From the NCBI GenBank assembly GCA_038258425.1, contig JBBSPV010000016.1, positions 1 to 64,000 of the forward strand: DNA of 64,000 bases. The letters run 5' to 3'. This DNA is from DATLGB01 sp038258425 (GTDB lineage Bacteria; Actinomycetota; Thermoleophilia; Solirubrobacterales; Solirubrobacteraceae). Below the pieces are notes generated by a model. It had not been told where the DNA came from. It saw nothing but the letters and a program-made list of their open reading frames with translations, and ran no database searches. The translations under genes were made by a program, and so were the position numbers. Each line of letters opens with the position of its first letter. Positions within the stretch are counted from its first letter, which is position 1. Positions 41,958-50,187 of this stretch are shown here, piece by piece.

Positions 41958-41963
41958 TACGGT
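41958..41963 (+). promoter_or_regulatory. -10-like box upstream of the 96-aa gene
   Basis: TACGGT is 8 nt before the ATG at 41972. The same hexamer precedes the gene at 61698. No ribosome-binding site is evident. Confidence 0.35.
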
Positions 41964-41971
41964 CGGGGACC

Positions 41972-42262
41972 ATGTCACACGCCGACGGACTCGATGGACT
42001 GTCCTCGCACGCGCTGCACGACCTCGCCGTGCGCCGCGCGAAGCGGCACCTCGACGCGCGCTTCTTCTACGAGCTGATGAAGGTGCTCCCCGTCGCCGAG
42101 GCGGGCGCGGGCGAGTTCGAGAGGTCCGAGACCGACATCCTGCGGCTGAGCGCCCACATCGACGACGTCACCGATTCCGGCCAGGGCGAGGTGGCCAAGC
42201 TCATGCGGCCGTTCTACCTCGAGTACCTCCGTCGACATCACGTCGTCGCCGACGACTCCTGA
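41972..42262 (+). CDS. Small hypothetical protein, helical
   Basis: A 96-aa acidic soluble protein of unknown family. It is predicted almost wholly helical, with LSSHALHDLAVRRAKRHLD and DARFFYELMKVLPVAEAGAG as the clearest helices. High G/C at third positions supports coding. The ATG at 41972 is favoured; the frame opens 27 bp earlier. It is divergent from the LuxR gene (172 bp apart) and followed by the DUF2252 unit after 178 bp. Confidence 0.65.
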   Translation: MSHADGLDGLSSHALHDLAVRRAKRHLDARFFYELMKVLPVAEAGAGEFERSETDILRLSAHIDDVTDSGQGEVAKLMRPFYLEYLRRHHVVADDS

Positions 42263-42440
42263 CCGGGCGGGCGCGCCGCCGGGCGCGGTCGCGGAGGCCA
42301 TGCGTGCATCACCCCTGGCCCGGGGGCAGACCCCCCGTCCGGACACGGTGACGCACCATTGCCGCGCCACCACGGCGCTGCGAGCCTCCGGACACCTTCG
42401 GGAAAGGAGCCGCCGTGCCCGTGTCGCCGTTTCGGAGTTC

Positions 42441-42608
42441 ATGCGGACGTCGTTCATCATCCTCGGTGTCCCGATCATCGGGCCGATGATCCACTTCGCC
42501 CTTCGCACCCCCAATCCTGACGAGGCCGAGCAGGCCTACCTCGCCGAGCGCGAGCTCGATCGCACCCGAGCTGCACGGCCCTCCGGCGGCATCGGGATGG
42601 TGCCGTGA
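42441..42608 (+). CDS. Small single-pass membrane protein
   Basis: A 55-aa protein. The N-terminal stretch TSFIILGVPIIGPMIHFAL is a single hydrophobic segment; the C-terminal half is charged and rich in Glu and Arg (NPDEAEQAYLAERELDRTRA). No family is recognised. The stop overlaps the GTG start of the DUF2252 gene by 4 nt, which implies translational coupling and supports it being real. ATG at 42441; the frame is open for another 47 codons upstream without a better start. Confidence 0.6.
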   Translation: MRTSFIILGVPIIGPMIHFALRTPNPDEAEQAYLAERELDRTRAARPSGGIGMVP

Positions 42609-44044
42609 CCATCCCGGCCGAGCGGTCTCCATCCGCGGTCGCGGGCCCCTCCGCGGACGGCCGGCCGATCGAGCCGGCGGTGCTCGGCCGCCACGCCCGC
42701 CAGACGGCCCCGCGCTCCAGCCACGCCGAGTGGGAGCCGAATGCGGGGCGGCCCGACCCCGTGGGGACGCTCGAGGCACAGGCTGCGGCTCGCGTGCAGG
42801 AGCTGCTCCCGATCCGCTACGGCCGGATGCTCGAGTCCGCGTTCGCCTTCTATCGCGGCGCGGCGGCCATCATGGCAGCGGACCTCGCCGGCACACCGAC
42901 CTCCGGCATCCGAACCCAGCTGTGCGGAGACGCGCACCTCTCGAACTTCGGGGTGTTCGCCGCGCCCGACCGCTCGCTCGTGTTCGACGCCAATGACTTC
43001 GACGAGACGCTCCCGGGTCCGTGGGAGTGGGACCTCAAACGCCTCGTCGCCAGCTATGCGGTCGCCGGACGCGACCGCGGCTTCGACGGGCGCGAGCGCC
43101 GGCAGGTGGCTCGCGCCGCGGCGCGCGCCTACCGCGAGGCGATGGGCACGTTCGCGACCATGCCCGCGACCGACCTCTGGTATCTGCGGCTCGACCTCGA
43201 CGAGCTGATCCGGCGGTGGCGGTCGCAGGTGTCGACGCGTCGCCGCAAGTCGGTCCAGCGCGCCGCCGAGAAGGCGCGAACCAAGGACAACCTGAAGGCG
43301 TTCGCCAAGCTCACCCACCTCGTCGACGGGCAGCCCCGCTTCCGCAGTGACCCCCCACTCCTCGTCCGGGTCAGCGAGATGCCGGCCGACGACGAGCGAA
43401 ACCTCGAGGACGAGCTCCGGCGCCTGCTGGGCGACTACCGTCGCTCGCTCGCGCCGCACCGCCGCGGGCTGCTTGACCGCTACCGGCTCGTCGACTTCGC
43501 GCGCAAGGTGGTGGGCGTGGGCAGCGTGGGCACGCACGCCTGGGTCGTACTGCTGCTCGGCCCCGGCGACCACGACCCCCTCTTCCTGCAGGTCAAGGAG
43601 GCCGGTCCCTCCGTGCTCGAGCCGTATGCGGGCGCGTCCCGCGCGCGGACGGAGGGCCAGCGGGTGGTCGAGGGGCAGCAGCTCATGCAGGCCGCCGGCG
43701 ACATCCTCCTCGGCCACCTCAGAGTCAGCCGCGGACTCGACGGCCAGACCCGCGACTTCTACGTCCGTCAGCTCTGGGACAGGAAGGGATCCGCCGAGAT
43801 CGAGCTCATGGACCCGACCGCCATGCGCGTCCACGCGGAGATCTGCGGCTGGACGCTCGCGCGCGCTCACGCACGCTCAGGCGAGCCGGCGGCGATCGCC
43901 GCGTACGCCGGCCGCGGCGACCGGCTCGACCGTGCCCTCGCGGAGTTCGCCGAGACCTACGCGGACCAGAACGAGCGCGACTACGCCGCTCTGGCGAGCG
44001 CGGTGCGCGACGGCACGATCACCGCAGGGCCGGCGCTTCGCTGA
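42605..44044 (+). CDS. DUF2252 family protein (kinase-like fold)
   Basis: A 479-aa cytosolic protein of the DUF2252 family. Members show aminoglycoside-phosphotransferase-like features, visible here as CGDAHLSNFG (108-116) and FDANDFDE (about 127-134), which resemble catalytic and metal-binding loops. LQVKEAGPSVL (about 325) may be the nucleotide-binding Lys. The biochemical role is not established. The GTG start at 42605 overlaps the upstream small membrane gene. It converges with the glutamate decarboxylase gene (36-bp gap). Confidence 0.88.
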   Translation: MTIPAERSPSAVAGPSADGRPIEPAVLGRHARQTAPRSSHAEWEPNAGRPDPVGTLEAQAAARVQELLPIRYGRMLESAFAFYRGAAAIMAADLAGTPTSGIRTQLCGDAHLSNFGVFAAPDRSLVFDANDFDETLPGPWEWDLKRLVASYAVAGRDRGFDGRERRQVARAAARAYREAMGTFATMPATDLWYLRLDLDELIRRWRSQVSTRRRKSVQRAAEKARTKDNLKAFAKLTHLVDGQPRFRSDPPLLVRVSEMPADDERNLEDELRRLLGDYRRSLAPHRRGLLDRYRLVDFARKVVGVGSVGTHAWVVLLLGPGDHDPLFLQVKEAGPSVLEPYAGASRARTEGQRVVEGQQLMQAAGDILLGHLRVSRGLDGQTRDFYVRQLWDRKGSAEIELMDPTAMRVHAEICGWTLARAHARSGEPAAIAAYAGRGDRLDRALAEFAETYADQNERDYAALASAVRDGTITAGPALR

Positions 44045-44080
44045 CGGCCGGGAGAAGCGGCCCACGGCTCATGTTGGCTC

Positions 44081-45523
44081 TCAGTAGCCGGTCCCGGTCT
44101 TGGCCCGCCGGCGGTCGAGCGCGTGCAGGCCGCCCTTGGCGCCGAGCGTCTCGCACGCCTGGGCGATGTCGTCGGCGAGCGTGCTCGCGAGCGTGTGGCT
44201 CAGGGTCACCTTGACGAGCGCGCGCATGATCGTCACATGGTCGGCGTTGGGCGGCAGCGTGTACGCGGGGACCATCCAGCCGCGTTCGGCGGCCAGCTGC
44301 GACGCGACATCGAACTCGTCGTAGTTGTGCTCCCCCGCGAGCTGGAAGGCGACGAGCGGGAGCTGCTCGGCGTCGTCGGCGCCCACGAGCTGGAACTCGC
44401 CGATCTCGGCGATCCGCTTGGCCAGTGAGCGCGCGTTCGTCTGCATCGTCTCCATGATGTAGCGGTAGCCCTCGTGCCCGAACCGGACGAAGTTGTAGTA
44501 CTGCGCGAGGACCATCGCCGACCCCGTCGAGAAGTTCAGCGTGAACGTCGCATCGCGCTTGCCCAGGTAGTTCTCGTAGAACACGAGATCCTCGGCGAGG
44601 TCGCTCGTCTCGCGGAACACGAGCCAGCCGATCCCCGGGTATACGAGCCCGTACTTGTGGCCCGACACATTGATCGAGCGCACCTGCTCGAGGCGAAAGT
44701 CCCAGGCCGAGTCGGGGTACAGGAACGGCCACACGAAGCCACCGCTCGCCGCGTCTACGTGCAGCGGGACGTCGAGCCCTCGCTCGTCCCGCATGCCAAC
44801 GAGGAGATCGTTGATCCCCACGATGTCGTCGGCGTGCCCGGTGAACGTGGTCCCGAGCACCGCGGCGACGCCGATGGTGTTCTCGTCGACGTGCGGCTCG
44901 ACGTCCTCTGGCCCGATCGTGTACTTGTCCCTCTGCAGCGGGATGATGCGCGGCTCGACGTCGAAGTAGCGGCAGAACTTCTCCCACACGACGTGGACGT
45001 CGCCGCCGAACACGAGGTTCGGCCGCTCCGTGCCCTTGCCGGCCGCTTCGCGCCGGGCGCGCCACTTCCACTTCAGCGACAGCGCGCCGAGCATGATCGC
45101 CTCGGAGGATCCCTGCGTGCGCGCACCGGTCGTCTCGCCCGGCGCGTGGAAGAGGTCGGCGAGCATGCGGATGCAGCGCTGCTCGATCTCGGCCGTCTGC
45201 GGGTACTCGGCGTGGTCGATGAAGTTGCGGTGGAGGTTCTCCGCGATCACCCGCTGGGCCTCCGGCTCCATCCAGGTCGTCACGAACGTCGCCAGGTTGC
45301 GCATCGGGATGCCGTCGAGCACCAGCTCCTCGCCGATCAGCCGCATCGCCTCGACGGACCGCATGCCGTACTTCGGCAGCTGGTTGTCGGGCGCCGGGTC
45401 GAGCAGGAACCGATCGCCGTACCGCGTCGCGAGGGCGTCGAGGTCCTCCGTCAGCGCCGGCGCGTCAGTTCCGCTCGTCGGCGTGGACGGGGTGTCGGGG
45501 TTCGAACGGAGCGACATCGTCAT
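44081..45523 (-). CDS. gad: Glutamate decarboxylase
   Basis: A 480-aa PLP enzyme of decarboxylase group II. It converts glutamate to GABA and consumes a proton, which underlies acid resistance in other bacteria. Landmarks are the substrate/PLP regions TTGARTQGSSEAIMLGALSL (from about 136), HVDAASGGFVWPFLYP and the PLP-binding Lys290 in NVSGHKYGLVYPGIGW. The C-terminal end is shorter than E. coli GadB but retains the charged tail. ATG at 45523 follows GGGAGGA. No glutamate/GABA antiporter (GadC) is in the window. It is downstream of the glutamine amidotransferase on the same strand (111 bp). Confidence 0.93.
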   Translation of the reverse strand: MTMSLRSNPDTPSTPTSGTDAPALTEDLDALATRYGDRFLLDPAPDNQLPKYGMRSVEAMRLIGEELVLDGIPMRNLATFVTTWMEPEAQRVIAENLHRNFIDHAEYPQTAEIEQRCIRMLADLFHAPGETTGARTQGSSEAIMLGALSLKWKWRARREAAGKGTERPNLVFGGDVHVVWEKFCRYFDVEPRIIPLQRDKYTIGPEDVEPHVDENTIGVAAVLGTTFTGHADDIVGINDLLVGMRDERGLDVPLHVDAASGGFVWPFLYPDSAWDFRLEQVRSINVSGHKYGLVYPGIGWLVFRETSDLAEDLVFYENYLGKRDATFTLNFSTGSAMVLAQYYNFVRFGHEGYRYIMETMQTNARSLAKRIAEIGEFQLVGADDAEQLPLVAFQLAGEHNYDEFDVASQLAAERGWMVPAYTLPPNADHVTIMRALVKVTLSHTLASTLADDIAQACETLGAKGGLHALDRRRAKTGTGY

Positions 45524-45634
45524 TCCTCCCTGGAGCGACCGCGTCTCGTGCGCGGGCGAGCTCCGGGTTGATGGTTCGATTCGGCGGATTCGTCGAGCAT
45601 CATCGGCCGCTGATGCGCCCGCCGCATCACCCGA

Positions 45635-46501
45635 TCAGGATGAGCATGTGGCTGCGTCGCTCCCCTCCGCCGGCTCGAAGCGCGGCCGGAAGGGGCGGTG
45701 CTCGTCAGCTCCCGGCTGCACGATCAGGACGGTCGACTCAGCGACCTCGCTCCACAGGCCAGGGAGATCGGACATCGGCTCGGACACCACGACGCGGTCC
45801 TCATCACGCAGCCGCTGCAAGCGCGGGTTCTCCGGATGCAGCTGCCGCACCGCGTGGGCATCTGCCGACACGAACAGCGTCCGTGACCGCCCCTCCGTCG
45901 AGTAGCGGAACGCCCACAGGCGCTCGCCGTCGGTGATGCCGATGCTCGCCTGGACCGCCCGTTCGATGCCGTGCCGCGCGGCCGTCGCTTCGACGAGTCC
46001 GATCGTGCGCTCGAGGGCGGCCACCGGGTCGCGTTCGAGTCCGTAGCTCAGGGCCAGGTGGAAGAGCACCTCGGAGTCCGTCGATCCCTGGATGTGCGGG
46101 AACAGCTCGGGCGCCACCTCGAGCATCAGCTCGCGGCGCATCTCGTGGAAGCCCGCGACCACGCCGTTGTGGGCGAACAGCCAGCGGCCGTGCCGGAACG
46201 GATGGCAGTTGGTCTCCTGGATCGCGGTGCCCGACGTCGCGCGCACGTGCGCGATGAACAGGTGCGACTCGATGTGTGCCGCGAGGTCGCGCAGGTTCGC
46301 GTCGCCCCAGGCGGGCGACACGCTGTGGTAGGTCCCCGGCCCCTCGCCGGCGCCATACCAGCCGAGCCCGAAGCCGTCCCCATTGGTCGTCTCGGCGCCC
46401 ATCCGCGAGTGCAGGCTCTGGTCGATCAGCCCGTGCACGGGCTCGAACAACAGCTCCTCGACGATCACGGGCTGTCCCGACCAGGCCATCCACCGACACA
46501 T
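45635..46501 (-). CDS. Class II glutamine amidotransferase
   Basis: A 288-aa Ntn-type amidotransferase (YafJ/EgtC-like). The catalytic Cys is residue 2 in MCRWMAWSG, so removal of Met frees the nucleophile. Conserved substrate-binding elements are GDGFGLGWYG, FIAHVRATSG and CHPFRHGRWLFAHNG. The ATG at 46501 is fixed by the need for Cys2; GGAGGAG lies upstream. The substrate that receives ammonia is not evident; EgtC homologues act in ergothioneine synthesis, but no other egt genes are present. It lies between the DUF6325 operon and glutamate decarboxylase. Confidence 0.88.
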   Translation of the reverse strand: MCRWMAWSGQPVIVEELLFEPVHGLIDQSLHSRMGAETTNGDGFGLGWYGAGEGPGTYHSVSPAWGDANLRDLAAHIESHLFIAHVRATSGTAIQETNCHPFRHGRWLFAHNGVVAGFHEMRRELMLEVAPELFPHIQGSTDSEVLFHLALSYGLERDPVAALERTIGLVEATAARHGIERAVQASIGITDGERLWAFRYSTEGRSRTLFVSADAHAVRQLHPENPRLQRLRDEDRVVVSEPMSDLPGLWSEVAESTVLIVQPGADEHRPFRPRFEPAEGSDAATCSS

Positions 46502-46655
46502 CACGAGCTCCTCCGGGCGTGGTGCAGACTGGCGCCAGTGTCTCCACATGGCTCGGCCGGCGCCAGGGCGCGCTCATCCGCCTGCGCGGGGGTGCAGACA
46601 CCCGAGGAGCCGGGCGCGTGCGCCCGGCCCCTCGTCGGTGCCTCCTGGACCCGGC

Positions 46656-47192
46656 TCAGGTCGCCGGTGAGCCGGGGTCCGCGCCGGCCCCGATCTCCCG
46701 GCCGGCGGCAACCAGGTCGGCCGCGTGGATCCACTCGTCGACGAGGGCGGAACCGCCTGCGCGGACCACGGCGTCGCGGAACGGGATGGCCCAGAGATGC
46801 TCGATCAGCGCGACGGCTACTGCGCTGCCGGGCGGGATCGCGTCGGCTACGTGCCACATCTCCTCGTCGCTGATCGCGTGGCCGTCCTCGAGGGCGGCTA
46901 CGCCCAGCTCGGCGCCGGCTTCGAAGCCTTCCTCGCCGTCGGCTCCGAGGCCGATCAGGGCACCGGCGAGCGCCCCGAACTCCGTCGCCTCCTCCGGGCT
47001 GAGATCGCTCACGTGCATGCTGTCGAACGCTCCCTGCGCGTCCTTGCGCACGAACAGCAGGTCGATCAGGCGGACGACGTCTGCGTCCTTCAGCCGGCGC
47101 AGCTCGGGCAGGATCTCTCCCGTGAAGTGGTCGCCCTCGAAGCCGAGGACGAGCATCTGCACCGGCCCCGTGATCGTCGTGTCGTTGTCCAT
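46656..47192 (-). CDS. DUF6325 family protein (copy 3)
   Basis: A 178-aa acidic DUF6325 protein. It has the opening TGPVQMLVLGFEGDHFTGEI, the strand VVRLIDLLFVRKD, an acidic linker (about 75-105) and the C-terminal VALIEHLWAIPFRDAVV. The ATG at 47192 follows AAGGAGA at a normal distance; the frame extends 9 codons upstream. It is the fourth gene of a tight minus-strand series after another DUF6325 gene, a micropeptide and a SHOCT gene. Confidence 0.85.
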   Translation of the reverse strand: MDNDTTITGPVQMLVLGFEGDHFTGEILPELRRLKDADVVRLIDLLFVRKDAQGAFDSMHVSDLSPEEATEFGALAGALIGLGADGEEGFEAGAELGVAALEDGHAISDEEMWHVADAIPPGSAVAVALIEHLWAIPFRDAVVRAGGSALVDEWIHAADLVAAGREIGAGADPGSPAT

Positions 47193-47215
47193 CTCGTCGT
47201 CTCCTTGTCCGGGGC

Positions 47216-47509
47216 TCACGACGCGAGCAGTCGGCGCTTCTGCTGCTCGAACTCATCGTCCGTGAGGACGCCCGAGTCGTGCAGCTGGCCGAGCTTCGTG
47301 AGCTGCTCGATCGTGTTGTCGGTCACGCCGCCCGACGGAGGCGGCGCGGCCGCCTGAACCGGAGCGGCCTGCTGCGCCTCGATCTCCTCCAGGCGCGCCT
47401 CCTGCCCGGCCTCGCGGTTGCGGCCCTGCTGCACCTGCTTGCCCCCGTAGTACGCCGCGCCGCCGACCATGGCCGCGCGGAGCAGTGGGCGTCTTCTCAT
47501 GAGTGGCAC
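47216..47509 (-). CDS. SHOCT-domain protein
   Basis: A 97-aa protein. A basic N-terminus with a short hydrophobic Gly/Ala/Tyr segment is followed by a helical linker. A C-terminal SHOCT domain reads IEQLTKLGQLHDSGVLTDDEF then EQQKRRLLAS. SHOCT domains assist oligomerisation of membrane-associated proteins. The GTG start at 47509 is 7 nt after AAGGAG, better placed than the ATG three codons later. It is preceded by a micropeptide gene (12-bp gap) and followed by a DUF6325 gene (23-bp gap). Confidence 0.85.
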   Translation of the reverse strand: MPLMRRRPLLRAAMVGGAAYYGGKQVQQGRNREAGQEARLEEIEAQQAAPVQAAAPPPSGGVTDNTIEQLTKLGQLHDSGVLTDDEFEQQKRRLLAS

Positions 47510-47521
47510 GTCGTCGCTCCT

Positions 47522-47596
47522 TTATCGGCGACGGCGCGAGACGCGCCGCGCGGTCCGTCGCGCGGTCCGCCGCGCGACCCTTCGTGATGCGAACAT
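47522..47596 (-). CDS. Arg-rich micropeptide (24 aa)
   Basis: An open frame of 25 codons: an ATG preceded by GAGGAGG at about 7 nt spacing, then a peptide beginning MFASRRVARRTARRTARR and ending in RRRR before TAA. It contains about 13 Arg in 24 residues, with the near-repeat VARRTARRTARR. It is too short for statistics, but the strong ribosome-binding site, the in-operon position (15 bp after a DUF6325 gene, 12 bp before the SHOCT gene) and repeat structure support translation. It could bind nucleic acid or membrane phospholipid; this is inference. Confidence 0.6.
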   Translation of the reverse strand: MFASRRVARRTARRTARRVSRRRR

Positions 47597-47611
47597 CTCT
47601 CGACCTCCTCG

Positions 47612-48133
47612 TCAGCCTGCTGTGGTCCGGTCAGTGGCGTGTTCCATCGTGTGCAGCTCGTCGGCTTCGTCGGCGGACATGAGGCCGATCCCGGCGAGGT
47701 CGAGCGGGCTGATGAACCCGTCGGCGATCCGGAAGCCGCCGGCGCGCGCGATGGCGTCGCGCAGCGGCACGGCCCATTGGTGCTCGATCAGCAAGAGCGC
47801 CGCGGCCGAGTCGTCGGGGATGTCCGCGAGGACATCCCAGGCCTGCTCGTCGGAGGCGACGTCGTCCGGCGCGATCGCGCCGACCTCCTCGCCTTCGATC
47901 CCGAGCCCGACGAGTGCGGCCACCTTGCTGCCGAGCTCGATCGCCTCCTCCTCGGAGAGGTTCGAGAGATGCTCGACGGTCAGTTCGCCGTGCGCGTCCT
48001 TGTAGACGGCAAGCGAATCGATGACGCGGACGGTGTCGCTCGCCCTGAGCCGCTCGAATTCGGCGATGTTCTCGCCGTGGAAATCGGGGTGGTCGAACCC
48101 CAGCACGATCAGCTGGACCGGTCCTATCGCCAT
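47612..48133 (-). CDS. DUF6325 family protein (copy 4)
   Basis: A 173-aa acidic DUF6325 protein. It opens with MAIGPVQLIVLGFDHPDF and has VRVIDSLAVYKDAHGELTVE, an acidic middle and LLLIEHQWAVPLRDAIARAG at the C-terminal end. The ATG at 48133 follows AAGGGGC. It is the first gene of the probable operon 48133 to 46656 (and perhaps on to 44081). It is divergent from the LuxR-type response regulator at 48295 across 161 bp, so the two may share control. Confidence 0.85.
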   Translation of the reverse strand: MAIGPVQLIVLGFDHPDFHGENIAEFERLRASDTVRVIDSLAVYKDAHGELTVEHLSNLSEEEAIELGSKVAALVGLGIEGEEVGAIAPDDVASDEQAWDVLADIPDDSAAALLLIEHQWAVPLRDAIARAGGFRIADGFISPLDLAGIGLMSADEADELHTMEHATDRTTAG

Positions 48134-48294
48134 GTGCTGCCCCTTTCGGTCGATTCGCCCAAACGCTCGAGGCTGCACGGTGGCCGGGCAAGGGTGCGCG
48201 CCATACAGCGGGAGGGCGGCCTGCACGCCACGGGACGGCGCCCGCTCGTCCGCAAGGGCCTGGCGGTGCGGCAACGATCGGTTTAGGTGCGTGC

Positions 48295-48975
48295 ATGCCG
48301 ATCCGCATTGCGCTCGCGGAGGACAGCGTGATCGTGCGCGAGGGCGTACACCAGCTCCTCGCCGTCGACCCGGACGTCGAGATCGTCGCGGCCGTCGCGG
48401 ACCAGCTCTCACTGCGCCAGGCGTGCGAGGACGCGGACCCGGACGTGGTGCTCACAGACATCCGCATGCCGCCCACCCACACCGACGAGGGCATCCGTCT
48501 GGCCGCCGAGCTCCGAGAGAGCCATCCGCGCATCGGCGTGGTGATCCTGAGCCAGTTCTCCGACCCGACCTACGCGCTGTCCCTGCTCGAGAACGGCTCG
48601 GACCGCCGCGCCTACCTGCTCAAGGAGCGGGTCCGCAACCGTGCTGAGCTCATGGGCGCGATCCGTGCCGTTGCCGACGGCGGCTCGCTCATCGACCCCA
48701 AGGTCGTCGAGGCACTCGTCGTCGCCCGGAGCCGCGCGCAGCAGTCTCCGCTCAACGAGCTCACCGCGCGCGAGCTCGAGGTGCTCGCGGAGATCGCTCA
48801 AGGGAAGAGCAACACGGCCATCGCCGATTCGCTGTTTCTCACCAAGCGCGCCGTGGAGAAACACATCAACGCCATCTTCTGGAAGCTCGGCCTCGCGGAC
48901 GCTGCCGACGTCAGCAAGCGCGTGAAGGCCGCTCTCATGTTCCTGGCGGAGGCGGCCGCGGGCCCGGCCAGCTGA
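48295..48975 (+). CDS. NarL/LuxR-type response regulator
   Basis: A 226-aa two-component regulator. The receiver domain has the acidic pocket near Glu9/Asp10, phospho-acceptor Asp55 in VVLTDIRMPP and conserved Lys in YLLKERV. The LuxR helix-turn-helix (about 155-215) shows LTARELEVLAEIAQGKSN and FLTKRAVEKHINAIFWKLG. It could be the partner of either NarL-type kinase (23760 or 32874); there is no kinase next to it. ATG at 48295. It overlaps the convergent RDD gene by 41 bp. It is divergent from the DUF6325 operon and may regulate it (inference). Confidence 0.92.
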   Translation: MPIRIALAEDSVIVREGVHQLLAVDPDVEIVAAVADQLSLRQACEDADPDVVLTDIRMPPTHTDEGIRLAAELRESHPRIGVVILSQFSDPTYALSLLENGSDRRAYLLKERVRNRAELMGAIRAVADGGSLIDPKVVEALVVARSRAQQSPLNELTARELEVLAEIAQGKSNTAIADSLFLTKRAVEKHINAIFWKLGLADAADVSKRVKAALMFLAEAAAGPAS

Positions 48976-49426
48976 GCCGAGGCGGGTCGGAGGCGTAGAC
49001 CACCACCGTACGGGCGAGCCGGTCCTGCAGGCCGCGCCGGCGGTCGTCGACGAGGATCAGCAGGAAGCCGGCGAACAGCGGGATCGCGGCCAGCACCATG
49101 CCGGCGAGGCGCACGATGGCGGCTCGCAGGCGCACCGGCTCACCGCCTCCGGCGCACACGACGCGAAGGCCCATGACGCGCGCGCCCGGCGTCTGCCCCG
49201 TCGTGGACCAGAAGGTCGCGAAGTAGCCCACGGTCCACCCGAGGTAGGCCAGGCCGCCGGCGGCGATTATGATCGTGTCGACGAGGTCGGGGAGGTTGAA
49301 GGCGGAGACGCCGAGCCCGACGACGATCGCGACGATCGCCGCGGCGAGGTCGATGAGCGCGGCGTCGATCACGAAGGCGATCGCCCGGGTCACGAACCCC
49401 GCGTAGTCGCCGGGCGCATCGTTCAT
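48935..49426 (-). CDS. RDD family membrane protein
   Basis: A 163-aa membrane protein of the RDD family. The characteristic residues are GFVTRAIAFVIDAALIDL at the start (Arg and Asp in TM1), GQTPGARVMGLRVV in the middle and DDRRRGLQDRLARTVVVY near the end. About four membrane segments are seen. The function is generally unknown; transport or osmotic roles are proposed for some. ATG at 49426 overlaps the stop of the upstream 254-aa gene (4 nt). The 3' end overlaps the response regulator by 41 bp. Confidence 0.85.
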   Translation of the reverse strand: MNDAPGDYAGFVTRAIAFVIDAALIDLAAAIVAIVVGLGVSAFNLPDLVDTIIIAAGGLAYLGWTVGYFATFWSTTGQTPGARVMGLRVVCAGGGEPVRLRAAIVRLAGMVLAAIPLFAGFLLILVDDRRRGLQDRLARTVVVYASDPPRLSWPGPRPPPPGT

Positions 49427-50187
49427 GAGGCGCCCGGGCCGGGTAACGGCCCGGTCGGCGGATCGATCCTCGGCCGCCTTCGCAGGAGCCGACGGGTCGT
49501 GCGCTCGGCCACCGCGTCGGCACTGCGAGAACGATCGCGGACCTGGCCGGCGACCTGGTCGGCGAAGCCGGCGCTCTGGTGCGTGATGGCCTCGGTCACC
49601 GACGGACTTCGGGCCACCTCGTCGACGAGCCGCCACAGCTCGGGGCTCGCGAGCAGCCGCGCCACGACCTGGTCGAGCAGACGGCTTTCGAAGACGCTGG
49701 CGATCGCGCGCTCGATCGCCGGGCTGTCGACCGTGAGCACCACGAGCCGTTCGAACTCCGGTCCCGCCAAGAAGCGTTCGGCGGCGCGCTCGACGATGCC
49801 GTCGGCGAGGACGCGATCGGCGAGACGGTGCACGACTCCCGCCTGCTCCGCGCGATCGACGATGTGGTCGAGCACCTCGGTGGCGAGCACCTCGTCGAGC
49901 ACCCGCTCGAGCACGGCGCCGTCCGCGACCTCGCGCGCGGCGGCGTCGACGAGCGGTCCCGCGAGCGCGCGCGTCATGGTGCGCTCGGTCCACGGGCTCG
50001 CCAGGACGCGGTCGGCCGCGACCTCGGCGACGGCCGAGGCGAGCAGTGCGTCGAGCGCGTCCAGTGCGATCCGCGCGCCGGCCCGTTGACCGACCGCAAC
50101 CGCGCCCGCCACCGGGCGCGCGACCTGACGACCGACGGCGATGCCGAGGCGCGCGCCTCCCGTCAGCAGCGTCCACGGCTGGCTCAT
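49423..50187 (-). CDS. Helical-repeat hypothetical protein between YihY and RDD genes
   Basis: A 254-aa protein of unknown family. From about residue 45 it is built of successive amphipathic helices with a loose repeat of the type LASPELxRLV, for example VLASPWTERTMTRAL, FLAGPEFERLVVLTVDSP and LLASPELWRLVDEVARSP. A hydrophobic N-terminal segment with Arg residues suggests membrane association. The ATG at 50187 overlaps the YihY stop by 4 nt, and the 3' end overlaps the RDD start by 4 nt, so the three proteins form a coupled unit, YihY then this protein then RDD. Confidence 0.75.
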   Translation of the reverse strand: MSQPWTLLTGGARLGIAVGRQVARPVAGAVAVGQRAGARIALDALDALLASAVAEVAADRVLASPWTERTMTRALAGPLVDAAAREVADGAVLERVLDEVLATEVLDHIVDRAEQAGVVHRLADRVLADGIVERAAERFLAGPEFERLVVLTVDSPAIERAIASVFESRLLDQVVARLLASPELWRLVDEVARSPSVTEAITHQSAGFADQVAGQVRDRSRSADAVAERTTRRLLRRRPRIDPPTGPLPGPGAS

